Positions 52,201-63,479 of a DNA stretch of 64,000 bases are shown in pieces. Position numbers and translations under genes: made by a program. This DNA is from Bugula neritina. Taxonomy: Eukaryota; Bryozoa; Gymnolaemata; Cheilostomatida; Bugulidae. A model generated the notes under the pieces. That model saw nothing but the letters and a program-made list of their open reading frames with translations. It was not told the DNA's origin and searched no databases. Location: positions 22,425,128 through 22,489,127 of the forward strand of contig OZ037767.1 of NCBI GenBank assembly GCA_964035545.1, given 5' to 3'. How positions within the stretch are numbered: position 1 is the stretch's first letter; each line of letters begins with the position of its first letter.

Positions 52201-52655
52201 CTTTGATTTATATCCTCCCCCAAGTTTACACCCCAAAATCTGTCATAAAATGACAAAACACTGCGCCAACTGCCATTAAAAAATTTCATCAAAATAAACT
52301 CGAGCTACTGTGAGTCTATGCATGCATGAATGTACACGGTACGCCATAACAGTGCACAGAGAACGAATGTATCAACTTTCAGCTTTACTTTTTAGTGTTC
52401 CTAAACTATAAATTAACTGAACACTGACATGACAGTCAAACACTTATTTAATGACAATAAGATATTTCAAAGTAACCTGGAGGCTTGCAAAAACCTACCA
52501 GGTACAGTCATCAAAAGTTAACGTATTTTTACTGGAGAAAATTAAGGCTTTACTTTTGAGGGCCTTGAATCAGAATCCTTTCTCTGGATTGTATTTTGAC
52601 TTCTAGTGTTAGCACTCTTGAGGGCTTTTGAATTGGCTCTGCGTGTCCCGACCAT
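40292..52655 (-). CDS. Large protein with ten C2H2 zinc fingers
   Basis: Nineteen phase-consistent exons: 52655-52554, 51837-51594, 51409-50259, 50040-49885, 49413-49226, 48391-48328, 48184-48071, 47724-47574, 47335-47160, 46111-46000, 45568-45399, 45302-45035, 44732-44638, 44285-44055, 43459-43246, 43159-42992, 42553-42425, 41943-41750 and 40780-40292. They give about 1471 residues. The N-terminal 115 are basic. Residues 117-499 (exon 3) are acidic, Ser/Gln/Val-rich and contain four 19-residue repeats. Fingers 1-7 lie at about 700-905 and 8-10 at about 1078-1170, all C-X2/4-C-X12-H-X3/4-H with short TDER or EKPF linkers. The C-terminus is Ser/Thr/Val/Asp-rich. This architecture fits a nuclear transcription regulator with disordered activation regions. 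The specific orthologue was not recognised, so no symbol is given. An acceptor 15-20 bases before the ATG implies a 5'UTR intron. Confidence 0.9.
43640..44044. repeat. 19/20-bp minisatellite filling intron 14 of zinc-finger gene
   Basis: About 20 imperfect copies of GAGTGTAGAGTTGACAGGT and close variants. The array starts about 10 bp from the exon 14 donor and covers most of the 595-bp intron. On the plus strand most units contain CAGGTGAGTG, an ideal 5' splice site, antisense to the gene. On the sense strand, a frame continuing from exon 14 stays open through the whole array to a stop at 43545. Confidence 0.95.
44487..44657 (-). repeat. 21-bp repeat spanning the exon 13 / intron 13 boundary
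   Basis: Eight copies of a 21-bp unit that on the sense strand reads GTGAGTGACATCAGTGAACAT or a variant. The first copy holds the best donor, GAACAG|GTGAGT, after 44638. Further donors fall every 21 bp; those at 44617, 44596, 44575, 44512 and 44491 keep GTGAGT, GTGAAT or GTGAGG, and two copies have lost GT. Each later donor would add seven residues (SDIS-type heptads) in frame, and the last one includes an in-frame TAG. Confidence 0.9.
45598..45705. repeat. 20-bp repeat of AGGTCACATGACC
   Basis: Six copies with an exact 20-bp period in intron 10 of the zinc-finger gene, starting 30 bp upstream of exon 11. The conserved core GGTCACATGACC is palindromic and contains an E-box CACATG flanked as in MITF/TFE-type sites; AGGTCA is also a nuclear-receptor half-site. 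The last two copies are mutated in the core. Confidence 0.9.
46738..47163 (-). repeat. 20-bp repeat amplifying the exon 9 splice donor
   Basis: About 20 copies of a 20-bp unit which on the sense strand reads GTACACAGAGTAAGTATATT. Nearly every copy contains ACAGA|GTAAGT, and the copy touching exon 9 (after 47160) supplies its real donor. The array continues for about 420 bp into intron 9. A shortened unit (GTTTACAAGATACT on the plus strand) occurs twice, 136 bp apart, showing a higher-order duplication. Confidence 0.95.
50712..50946 (-). repeat. 57-bp coding minisatellite in exon 3 of zinc-finger gene
   Basis: Four in-frame 57-bp units encoding 19-residue repeats of the type STADSIVYTDSQSSEIVSV. 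The copies differ at only a few positions each, so the array is young and likely length-variable. Confidence 0.9.
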
Positions 52656-54841
52656 AGTTGAGATGTTGAACCCACCTGCAACACACTAATTTGTCAAAAC
52701 ACAAAGTTTCAATTCAAATACAAACATCTGATAAACAAGTTGCACATTTAATAGAACGACTTTTATAACAAGAAGCACCATCTTCTGAAGAGAGTTTTCA
52801 TTAAATTCTGATTGATTCAAACTCATTATTGCAATCATAGTACTAGCTACTAAAAAGTAAATGTTGCCCATTGCTGTAAATTACTAGCACAAGAAAAATT
52901 TGTTAAGCCCTGCTTGAAAGTTCACATAGGATGCGGTAAATCTTGATTTTGACTATTAGGACATAGTAGATCAGAATCAATAATCTCCTTTAAAATACTC
53001 ATTATTTACTTTTGCCAACAACATGCGTTCTTCAATACAAAAACAAGTTTTTATGATACAAAAATTAAAGTTCTACCTTTAAATATTTTACCTCTTTCTT
53101 CAACATCAGCTCAGCCCATAAAATACAAGCCTTTTCTGACTCTATTGAAAGTCATGCTATCCTAAACAAAATACACCAACAGTACAGATACCATCATCAT
53201 CAGTACAGACACCAACAAGTGACAATTAGGAGATAAAATTTTAGACATAATTGTAGTTCAGCTATCAAACCAATTATAGTAATCATTGACAATTTTAATG
53301 AGGCAGTGGTTGAATAAAATGAAAATAATACCTCTGCTTCAGTTTGAAATTTACAGAAATTCTATTTGACTAAAATGTTAAGCAGAACACTATTATACAT
53401 TGGAGCATTGTTCAAAATTTAATGAAATATTGTCCAATAGAAGTTTTAGGTCATTGTCATTGTGAAATATTAATGAGCATGCATTAAACAAAATGAAAAA
53501 GTATGATTGACTAAGTCTAATGTTGTTCAATGTTAAAATATCCATTAGTTGAAGTTTATTACATAAACATATTCATAACTCTATGACTATAGTAATACTA
53601 ATAGTTTAAGTTATAGTACTACTACTAGTAGTAGTAGCACTCTAGTAGCCTCAGCTTCCCTAGAAGTAGATGCAAAATACAGCAAATTATTAAATAATTA
53701 TAACATTATAATTATTATTAAGTTTAATAATTAATAAATTATTATCAGAAATATTTACATGATAAATTTATAAACATAATCAGATAATGATAATCAGAAT
53801 GTTAATGAAAATTAAAATAATAATTATTATTAATATTATTATTATAATTATTAATCAAATTCAATTTCAGTTTCTTTTAATTTCTAAAAGTAAAAGTAAA
53901 TTAGACAGTTGAAGTTGTGATGAATACACATAGTGATAGCTAACCTAAACCAGAGTCTTAGAGGCAAACAATGTTTTGTATCCTGATAGGTGGTAATCTT
54001 TGGAAAGCTTTAGTTTTTACATTTAGACTTTTTGGTCTAAGAAACAGTCAAATTTGCCTATTCTGAAAGCTATTTGAGAACTTTGCTGTCAAAGAGCGGG
54101 TTTGCAATGCCGCAGAAAATTGCTCTATGACCGTAGAGTGTCGATGGTATGCCAACGTTTTGTATTCGTCGTAAAGCCATTGCGTTTTGTCGAAGTAAAG
54201 TTTGTATATAAAAGTGTATGCCAGATAATCATCGCTACCACAATTTCTATCTTTCTAAACGACAATAAACATCCGCACCCTGTTATCTTCATCAGCCATG
54301 ACTATGGTTGAAACAAAGAGATATATTATATTTAGCTTCATACACCACTCTGGCTTAAAGCGGATATTTAACTAACAAAGCTGCGGATAATTATATTGCT
54401 CGTAATAGTCATATTTAAAATTATAATTACGACTGTTGTTCTAGAAACTTATTTCCGATCATCATAATTCTTTCCAATAATTCTACCTGGCAATGATCAT
54501 GATGGGTGAAATATGTCAAGGGTGAAATACACATCATAAATACATTTCAATCTTCACTTATATTATCAAAATGATTGTCCTGGTGCAGTTGAAACTGCTT
54601 CAAACTTGTATATATAGTAGGCATATATTATGAGTAGAATATTTTGCAATATTACTCAACTAATGTTTTTTTTATTTGAATCAGCTTTATTACAAATAAA
54701 AGGCAGTGCATATTTATATACAGACTTATAAAAATTATTGAACAGTTTAACAGGCATGTTGTCTATATTTACATAAAACACACCATTTTCAAAATATCCA
54801 GACAAAGATAATAACAATTACAAGAAACATGCTGAAAAGTA
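52656..54841. other. Intergenic, probable 5' region of zinc-finger gene
   Basis: An acceptor TGTGTTGCAG just upstream of the zinc-finger ATG implies an untranslated first exon. A relatively CpG-rich patch at about 54090-54240 is a candidate promoter or leader exon. 53570-53870 is cryptic-simple AT-rich DNA (ACTAGTAGT and ATTATTAAT words). Minus-strand AATAAA at 54686-54691 serves HTATSF1. Confidence 0.45.
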
Positions 54842-57800
54842 TCAGGATTTGGAGTCGTCATCTCCTCCAGACTCCAAATACTCATCCCACTTTCTCAATC
54901 TTTCTGCTTCTTGCTCTGCGGTCTCTTTGACTTCATATTTTTCTTTACCATTCCAGTTGGAAGCCATTACTCTACGTCCTCCAAACCATCTACAGAAAAA
55001 ACAAAATCATTAGACTCTAAGTCACACGTAGTAATTGTTCAACAAATATCAAAGCAAACCATAGGGTTGTTTTTTGTGCAGTTGACTTCTAGTTTTTATT
55101 TTCAAACTGTCTGTTACCATAATGGCACATTATGACTGATAATCGGCCATGTGCAACTTCAAGATTCAAGCAATTAATTATATTTTATAGATTTATTTCA
55201 TTTAGTTTTCATATTCTTTTCAGTAGTAAAAAGCCTGATTTTTAAAATAGATTGAAATAAAAAAAGTATATGGTGAGGGGTAACAAATAACTTCTGAGCT
55301 ACAACACATTTTCATGCGAATTTATGAACATTTATGCTAATCTAGTTGCCAGATTGTCCAGTAAAAGAGCAACCATGTTGATATTTTATGGATTGTGACT
55401 ACACAAAGTGAGTTTAGTCAGCATAGCCTATGGATGGCTCATAAGGAGCTGCTGACCAACATAGGCTACTTGTGTGAGAGCTGCAAAAGATGTCTAAGAT
55501 ACATGACATGCCAGTCTAAATACAGATTATAATGTTTTACTAATATTCATGCATTGCTATGCATCATCTCAATTATGCACATTAGCATACGACTCCTACA
55601 TGTACAACATACAACAAACTGAGGGAATAAACTATATATAATAGTCTAACTTTGCTAGCTGTTTAAAACCATCTTTAACTTTGTAAAATTTTGGTTAGTG
55701 AGTAACATAAGTATGACTCATAGAAACAATGACTCACCGGTGATTTAATGAAGATATGCACAAATCAGCTTCTTCAAACTCTTTGAAAGTTACTGTGATG
55801 ACGCCTTCACTATTTCTCTATAAAATGGAAAAATAACAACATTCATTTAAACATTGATATGTGTGCGATAAAAAACATATATCTACCTCCTAAAATAACT
55901 TTCTATAGCATTGTTTAGATTTCATGGAACAGCCAAACCAATATTTCATATTATATGTCATAGTAGACACAACTCCTAATTAGAAATTGAGTATTAAGAC
56001 CAAGGCACTGGCAATAGTATAACAATTTACAAGCAAGAACAATTCAAATTAAGGAAACATCTATCCCCTAAGGCTTAAAACATGATTCACACAGTGGACA
56101 AAACTCTCCCCCCCCCCAGGCTCTCCTGTGCTAATACTAACATCGTATATAGTTATCTTCTTTATTTCTCCATATTTGCTGCACTCCTGTCTCATGTCCG
56201 CTCGAACTTCCTGAATAGCTGCAGGATTTTTCTAAAACAAACAACTTATTCACATAATCACCTAAATCACCGAAGTAAAAAAAGCACAACACTTCTGTAC
56301 CACTAGCCACAACACATCAAACTAGCGTCATAATAACTAAACCAATGCTAGTAATACTAACATCAAATTCAGCTGGATCGAATAAGTTTTTGAGTACGAC
56401 TGTCTTTTCTGAAACATGTCTTTCATCGGGAAGTTTATCTGGCCTCCAGTCCAACAATCTAAAATTATACTTTGTAGTTGTTACATTGCAAATAATGAAT
56501 CTTAGCCTTATATAGATGCGTTCACAGCTAAGACACAATTACAGAAGCTTCAAGTACCTGTAATAACTAATATTGCCAATTAGTTTCACTAAATACTGAC
56601 AACTCTACTCGCGGCACAAGACTACAGGTATAATAGGTGGACACTAGCTTGTATATTTCAACTCTTGCTAAATAGATGTGTAAAAACATTAATTGAAGAC
56701 ATATACTTTGCCTGCTTCTCTTTCTCCCGCCTTTTAGCTTTGTTATTCTTTGGCTTCCGTCTCAACTTAGGATCAAAGTCTCCTTTTAACTTAAACTCGG
56801 CCAGTTGAACTTCCATTTTGCTTCCTCTGAGTGTAGATTCGTCTATTAGCTGCATAGCCAGGTCTACCGATTCCCTCTACAGTGAATTGTATAACAAAAC
56901 TCATTGCCATGTTGTAGTATTACACTGAATACATGCCATGTATATGTAACATATGTCATATCACACGGAACATAAAAGGCTATGTATGAATGGCATTTGA
57001 TTTATCATAAAATATGAAATATAATGTCCTATTAGATATATTATAATATGGCAACTATGACTTTAGGACTTGAATGCTATATTAGGATATTACAACTTGA
57101 ACAGTTACTTGCAAGCATTCTTACACCATCCTACAGCTGTTTTAAGAGGTAAAAAGCGTGGAACTGTTGTCGGTGAGATGCCACGTGCTGTTCACATCAG
57201 ACACTTCATGAGCAAGTTACTAACTGTTATGTCAAGATACAAATGATTTCCAGAACATTTGAATTTGGATAATAACTACTTATTTACTAATAAGGAAAAA
57301 AATGTATTTTTCATCAACCAGTGGTATGGTAGGTGTCTTATAACTGAGAAAGTTGGACAGTAGAAGAGTTAGAGTTTATCAAAAGGACGTTTGATAATCA
57401 ATTGAAACTTTAATGTAAGTAAACAATTCATACCTTAATGTAAGTACAAAGCCCATCTCCCTTTGTCTGTCCTGTTTTTTTGTCGGTGTACAACTTCAGT
57501 TTCAGTTTCTTCTTATCGTAATCATACGCAATGATGCCGCATTTAGACATCATATCTTTAAATTCATCCTCTGTGATGTCATCAGGTAGACCTTGCACAT
57601 ACACTGATGTGTTGTGCTCCTCAGTCTGCTCAAACCAAGCTACAACATCATAAAGTGACTACTTTTACAGCAAAGATCTTCTAGAGATACCATACTCCCA
57701 ACAATGAACCGACAATAAATCTACAATTTAGAATCATAATATGAAAATAGTCAATTTTTCCAGGTATAAATATTGCAACATAGTATGCATACTTGGTTCT

Positions 57801-60289
57801 GGTTTCTTCTTCTTAGTGGGGGGCTCTTTAGTCTTCCCCTCCTCTTCTTTTTGGCTCTCGCTACTATTTTCTGCACCTGATGACTGAGACGTCATGTTCG
57901 AAGCCCACTCCTTGTACTTCTCATCTGTTTCATCTGGATCCACTCCGTACAGCTGTTTGTAGTACCACTTGGGGTATGCAGGGTCACCAACTGCTGGGGC
58001 ATCTTCTGCACTGTCTACAGAATAACACATGCACTTGAACACAGCAGCTGGACTGCAGTCATCATATAGACATGGTGATTATGACATCTATGAGAAATAA
58101 GCTTTTCATGTATTGGCTAGAGTACCGGCAGCGGTCAGTGGTTCGAGTCTGGAAGACCTGCAGTGATGATATGAAGAGCATCAAGTAATAATTGCTCCTG
58201 CGCCATATATGAATATGTCTTTAACTCGCTTTAAAAAACCCTTTCCATTAAGGATTCTCACAGGGATAGGCAATTAACCTGTGTGAGTTTTTTTTCAGCT
58301 AGCTTACATGAAAGCAATTTGTTATTGATTTCACCAACTGTTAAACTGCTCGAAAAACCAGTTTTTACAACTTATAGAATCAATAAAATAAATTCAAAAG
58401 CCGTTAGCTTTAAAAATATTTTAACTTTGAATTTTGAAAATAAAACTTATGATAGTTAGGGGCTGCAAGACTTACCTACAACTACTTTCAAAGATTGAAA
58501 ATATAATTCTCTATGTCTTAATTACTAGAAGCTGTTGATATTCTGCTTGACTGTCAAAGGATAACAACTCCAACAACTTTAAATCAAGATTAATAACGTT
58601 TATCCAACTGCTATAAATTTGCAAATCAGCATTCTAACCTGGCTGAGACACCATATTGGCAGCCCACTCCTTGTACTTCTCATCTGTTTCATCTGGATCC
58701 ACTCCGTACAGCTGTTTGTAGTACCACTTGGGGTAGGCAGGGTCACCAACTCCTGGGGCATCTGTAACAACTGCAGTGACTATAGGCCAATTGCATCACG
58801 AAGCAGACGACTAGATTTCTTTGTCTTACAACTTGTGATTACAGTAAGAACAAAGTTTTTGATAAAGCAATCTGTAAACAATCCTAATTTGGACTGTTAT
58901 TTCTTTACTTTTGAGGAAAACACAAACTGAATTAAAAATAAATAAACGAGAAACATTTCATTATTACTTTATTTATAGGTAAATAACGCAGTCTCCTTTG
59001 CTTAAATTCGAGAAATTAGTAACAAAATGTTTCTCATTTTTCAGTTTTAATGAAATTACTAGCTAGTAAGGATATATTCAGATAAAAGAATGGTCATTTT
59101 TAGCTACAGATTATATGGTAAGGAACATGATATTTTGATAATGGAGTTGGAACCCTTGCAGTACAAACTTTCAACAGTGCCTCGAAGTCTAAACCCCACC
59201 AATGCACTTTGTTTACTTACCCCTCCCAGTCTGAATGTAGCTAAAAGGAATTGTCAAAAATATTGCCCAGCTATAATAAGCTTGTCCACAAGCTGCAGCA
59301 GCTCACATTCTGCTTTTTAGAGTTGATCTGATAGTAGATAAGGCGAGTTTTACACTCCACAAGAAAAAATTGGTGTAAGTAATCAAATCCACCACCAGCC
59401 TGCTATTTTTTTAATATTTAATCAAAAACCAATATAAAATCAACAAAACAGAAGCTTGAAAAATGCAAATACAATTTAGAATAGGATGAGACCAGAAGTT
59501 ACTAACCAGTGTTATCTGACGCCACGGCAGCTCCATTATAGTATGAATACCATGCTGCGTAGTTGGAGTCATCACATTTGTCTGAGTTGTTCTGCTCTCC
59601 CTTCTTAGGTTCCACACTCAGAGGGTTGTTACCATAGTTCATTTGGTACTGAGCAATGAAATCTTCATTTATCTGCAACATATTTTTTCTCAAATTCATA
59701 CGATCTAAATTGATTGAATTCTGTTACATTTCATGAAAGCCGTTGGATTGTTTGACATTTGCAAAATGTAGTTGACACGAAGATATTATGAATTGGAAAA
59801 CCAGAAGATATTACAGGAGGCAAAAGTATCTGTGAATGCAGTATGCCAGATTGGACGCTATTTCAACTGTACTTTGGACAAATTTGTATTACATTTTGAA
59901 AAATATTATGTATTTGTTTGATTGACACAACACTTTCCTGGTTATAACCAACACGTCTCCAACTTTTTAATAGTAAAACAGTGCCAGGTCACAAAAGTAA
60001 AAAAATTAACTTTGATTATATAGCGATAATGAAATTAAACTAATTTAACTATATCTATAACCAAGCCAATTTCTGAAACTAGGTTCAGTACTGGAGCATA
60101 TAAAAAACAAATATTTTAGTTCACCTTTGGAAACCACGCCTTTTGCTTTGCATCCCACTCAAATTCTGTCCCATCTTCATCTATCCTAACTCTACCATCT
60201 TCAATAATTTCACTCAACTCGCTAGTTTTAGAAGCTTCTAACTTCTCTAGACGAATCTGCTCCTCAAACTCTTCTTCGTCGTCGGACAT
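54842..60289 (-). CDS. HTATSF1: HIV Tat-specific factor 1 homologue (TatSF1/CUS2 family)
   Basis: Ten phase-consistent exons: 60289-60125, 59672-59507, 58761-58639, 58014-57793, 57639-57434, 56876-56707, 56458-56362, 56231-56142, 55817-55738 and 54989-54842, giving 488 residues. The acidic N-terminus contains the family motifs FEWD then AWFPK and INEDFIAQYQMNYG. RRM1 spans about 237-320 (SVYVQGLPDDIT, GDGLCTYIK) and is followed by a Lys-rich stretch and LLDWRPDKLPDERHVSEKTV. The second RRM is a U2AF-homology motif (about 365-455) with R-W-F at 440-442. The family binds U2 snRNP through SF3B1 and helps its recruitment to the branch point. Exons 3 and 4 are a tandem duplication with a 75-nt identical run. 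The long acidic tail of the vertebrate protein is absent; the protein ends soon after the UHM. Confidence 0.95.
57890..58761 (-). repeat. Tandem exon duplication in HTATSF1
   Basis: Exon 3 (58761-58639) and the first part of exon 4 (58014 to about 57890) encode the same segment, centred on AYPKWYYKQLYGVDPDETDE. They share an unbroken run of 75 identical bases and differ at only a few flanking positions. The introns around them are not similar. Exon 2 holds a weaker related motif, AAWYSYYNG. Confidence 0.95.
58113..58262 (+). mobile_element. tRNA-derived SINE, copy B (in HTATSF1 intron 3)
   Basis: A decayed head with B-box relic GTGGTTCGAGTCT is followed by the body GAAGAGCATCAAG, TAATAATTGCTCCTG, CATATATGAATAT and CTCGCTTTAAAAAACC. 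The body matches copy A (30705-30892) over roughly 110 bp. It lies antisense to HTATSF1, between the two duplicated exons. Confidence 0.75.
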
Positions 60290-61309
60290 CTTTTATAACA
60301 TCTAAATAGTTCACTATCTATAGAAGAGGCAAGTTATTATATTATAATTCTATAGCCATAGAAATAGCATTGAATCATAATTCCTCTTAGCTGGTTCGTT
60401 GCTAAGGCTTGTACACACTTTTATCAAAAATTTAACTGCCAAAAAGAACCTAAGCAATTAAAAAACATTGATGCTGTACAAGCCTAATAACAGGGATGGA
60501 AACTATAGTTTACCACATCCGATTACCATGCAATAGCTTTCAACAAATCAAACTAGACACCCACTTATAAACTGGGTAATGTTATCCCTTGAACAGACGA
60601 GATGAGCTATTTTGGTATCACACTCCAGCAAGTTCTGAACGTCCAGGCATTCCTCAAAAAACCAGCAAAGCACCCAAAATTACAAAAGTTGAATTTTGGC
60701 ATACACTAGACTGTGTCCACTAATACTAGAGGATGGTGAAACTTTGTGGATCACAGAAGCAAAAAGAGCATTGAATCCATCAAAAGTATTCAGAAAGTAG
60801 TTGTCCACTCTATAAGTAACATCAAAGAACAAAAAAGTGTCACCTAAGCCAGAAATCTTCTCAAAATTACACTGCTAGAATCCAGGAGACAAAATCACCT
60901 GATGACATTACTACACAAAATTCTAGAAATGAAACTTGCAATAATACTCCATCTTCTTGTTATAAAGTTAAACAACTGGTCAAACACGACTATGACCTTT
61001 AGAGCTGTGAGCAGAGGACGGTTGACACACATAAATATCTGCAAAGACTAATTTTTACCACAGCAGTTTTCTTCCTACAACAATATGAAACTTTAAAGTT
61101 ACAACAAGCAAGTAATTTGCTAATCAAGTTTTACCATCATATCCACCGTAAAACACTGTTGATGCTATAAACAAGGCATTCAACTTGCACAGCTTGTAAT
61201 AACTAGTTATAGTTTATATTTTATATTCCATGGAGTGAGCAACACCTAATTGATAAATTCAGAATTGTATATCTAAGACTAATCAGTAATCACTAATCCC
61301 ATTTTGAAT
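60290..61309. other. Upstream region of HTATSF1
   Basis: No gene recognised. The minus-strand promoter should be here. A pyrimidine-AG (CTCTTCTATAG) about 35 bases before the ATG could be a leader 3' splice site. Confidence 0.4.
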
Positions 61310-61860
61310 TACTCATTAGTAATCGTTATTTCAATACTAATCAACAGTAATGATTATCATAATCATTATCATTATGGCAGTTGTAATTCTAAAACTATTA
61401 AGGATAATCATAATGGGACTCATAATTATTATCAAATTTAATTTTAATATTATAATTTAATAAAACCAAAATTAATTTCTAATAATTAAAAATAATAAAA
61501 TATACTTATAGTTATACCATTACCTGTAGTATAGTAATACTAATGTTATTAGTATTACTATACTTATACTATAAGTATAAGTACATTTTAATATTTTTTA
61601 ATATAATAACAATACTCAATAGTGATATAATAAAAAATTGCAATAGTATCATTATTAAATTTATTTGTTACACTTGCAGTTAGAATTACTATTACTCTTA
61701 GTGACTGTGAGTTACTCATTGTCATTTTGATAAATAAGATTAAGTGATGATACTGATAGTCATACTTATAGTGATAGTCATAGTAATACTTATACTCATA
61801 GTCATACTGATACTCATACTGTAACTCACGGTGACTCAAGTTTTAGTTACTGCTACTGTT
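61310..61860. repeat. Cryptic-simple, hairpin-forming tract
   Basis: Built of ATAGTCATACTGATA-like words. It contains a perfect hairpin with 17-bp arms (61528-61544 and 61548-61564, loop GTT), followed at once by a 9-bp-arm hairpin (about 61563-61583). The open frame at 61588-61839 is Tyr/Asp/His low complexity from the repeat. Confidence 0.75.
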
Positions 61861-62581
61861 AGTATTCCAAAATAAAACTTCTTCAAGTCTGTTACTGTAA
61901 GTGTAGGAGTCAGGGGTAGCCTAGCCCTATGCTAATAGTAATGGCAACCGCAATGCTCATGTTGACTAACTCTTAGTCTTACTCTTAAGACTTGCTTAAC
62001 CAAGTCCAACTTATATACAAAAAACTACACAAGCATACTACAACAACTACAAGCACACTCAGTTTCACACTCACAGGGATAATTGTTGAGTATAACTATA
62101 AGTATAACATTGACTATATAAGTTTATACAGTCTGAATCATTATCAAAATAACATGAGAATAAAATATATCATCCCAACGATTACATATTTAATTGTAAA
62201 TTATTCTTTAAAACCAGCGCGATCTATGAGCGTTAACCATTTGTTAAAAACGGGCTCGCGTAAAATAAAAAATATATAACAGCAAAGCCCGTTTTTGTTT
62301 TTATCAAGAAAGGAAGGTAGCTCTGAATGGCATCAACTGCAGCAATGAATATGGGTTTGCATTCACGTTTGTATTAGTTTATAAAGTGTGTGAATGCATA
62401 ACACGTCACGAAAACATTACGCTGCTTTATTTTGGATAACATAACTCTTTAGTTGCGCAGGCTAAACCTAGAAAACAGTGTCATTCTTAAATGTCTATTC
62501 GGGTCCAGTCTTGAGCTAACGAAGTTCGGACTATAAAAACATCACCCAAGTCTCTTGGCTATGACCGATAAATGTATATTG
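61861..62581. other. Intergenic, nothing recognised
   Basis: AT-rich. A short inverted repeat around 62250-62300 (AAAAACGGGCTCG and CCCGTTTTTG) forms a stem. No coding frame of substance. Confidence 0.45.
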
Positions 62582-62725
62582 TTCTATAAGCAGCTTTGAG
62601 TTGGGGGTGAATAAAATTGTAGCTCTTGAGGGTAAAAGTGGGGGTTTGAGCAACACCAAGTCCAGACTAAAGAGCTACAAACTACTGCACTCATTCACTC
62701 CCCAACTCGGAGCTGCTTTTAAGAA
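62582..62725. mobile_element. Foldback MITE, copy 2
   Basis: Same family as 11987-12131: it starts TTCTATAAGCAGCT, ends with the complement of TTCTTAAAAGCAGCT, and the two halves pair (TGAGTTGGGGGTGAAT with the ATTCACTCCCCAACTC side). TTG flanks both ends, compatible with a 3-bp target duplication, but copy 1 supports this only partly. Confidence 0.6.
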
Positions 62726-62999
62726 TTGAGAATATTTAGCTATCCACCTTCAAGTTTATTACAAGTTTAGTCACAAAGCGTTATGATTGAATAAGAGCAC
62801 GCTGAGCTTAATTTTTTTCACTTTAAATTAAATATTAGCATGGCGTTTTGCCATAAAATTCGCTGTACGGTGTAGTAATTGTGAAATTCTTATGGCTAAT
62901 TAAGTTAAAATAAGAATGTAACAATTGCCTTTAGTTCAAGTGTCTCACACCCCGGTCCTAACGACTTACCTAAGTTTCAATTTCACTCATTTGATTTAA

Positions 63000-63440
63000 C
63001 AGTAGAAGTAAAATCTTATTATAGTTAATGTTATAGTATTAGTTTATACTTTATAGTTATACTTTTACTTATACTCATAGTCATACTGATACCGATACTT
63101 ACGTTTATAGCTATATTCTATGCACTTGTAGTAGGAAAATTAGTAATAAAGTCCAAGTGTAACTGTAAGTATAACTTATACAGTTATACAATAATACTTA
63201 ATCTTATAGTCATACTTAGAGTTAGTCTTATACTTATAGTTATAGTTATAATTTTAAGTTGTAATATTAATATTAATTTGAATTAAACTTTAGTTAATAA
63301 TAATAGTAAATGTTACACTTATTATCTATACTTCATATTTATATTATAGTTATACAGTATACTAATAGTAATAGTAATAGACTTACTCTTACTCCTAAAG
63401 TTATACTTACTCTTAGTCTTATATTAATATACTATAGGGT
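63000..63440. repeat. Cryptic-simple tract
   Basis: Degenerate ATACTTATAGT, AGTCATACT and AATAGTAATAGT words without fixed period, like the tracts near 22, 37 and 61 kb. No coding content. Confidence 0.7.
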
Positions 63441-63479
63441 TACTGTTAGACAATGACATAGTTTATGTTTTGCTGTTTA

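Noticed and set aside
62220-62300. Rho-independent terminator-like stem followed by T run
   Set aside because: The context is eukaryotic intergenic DNA; the inverted repeat alone supports no terminator.
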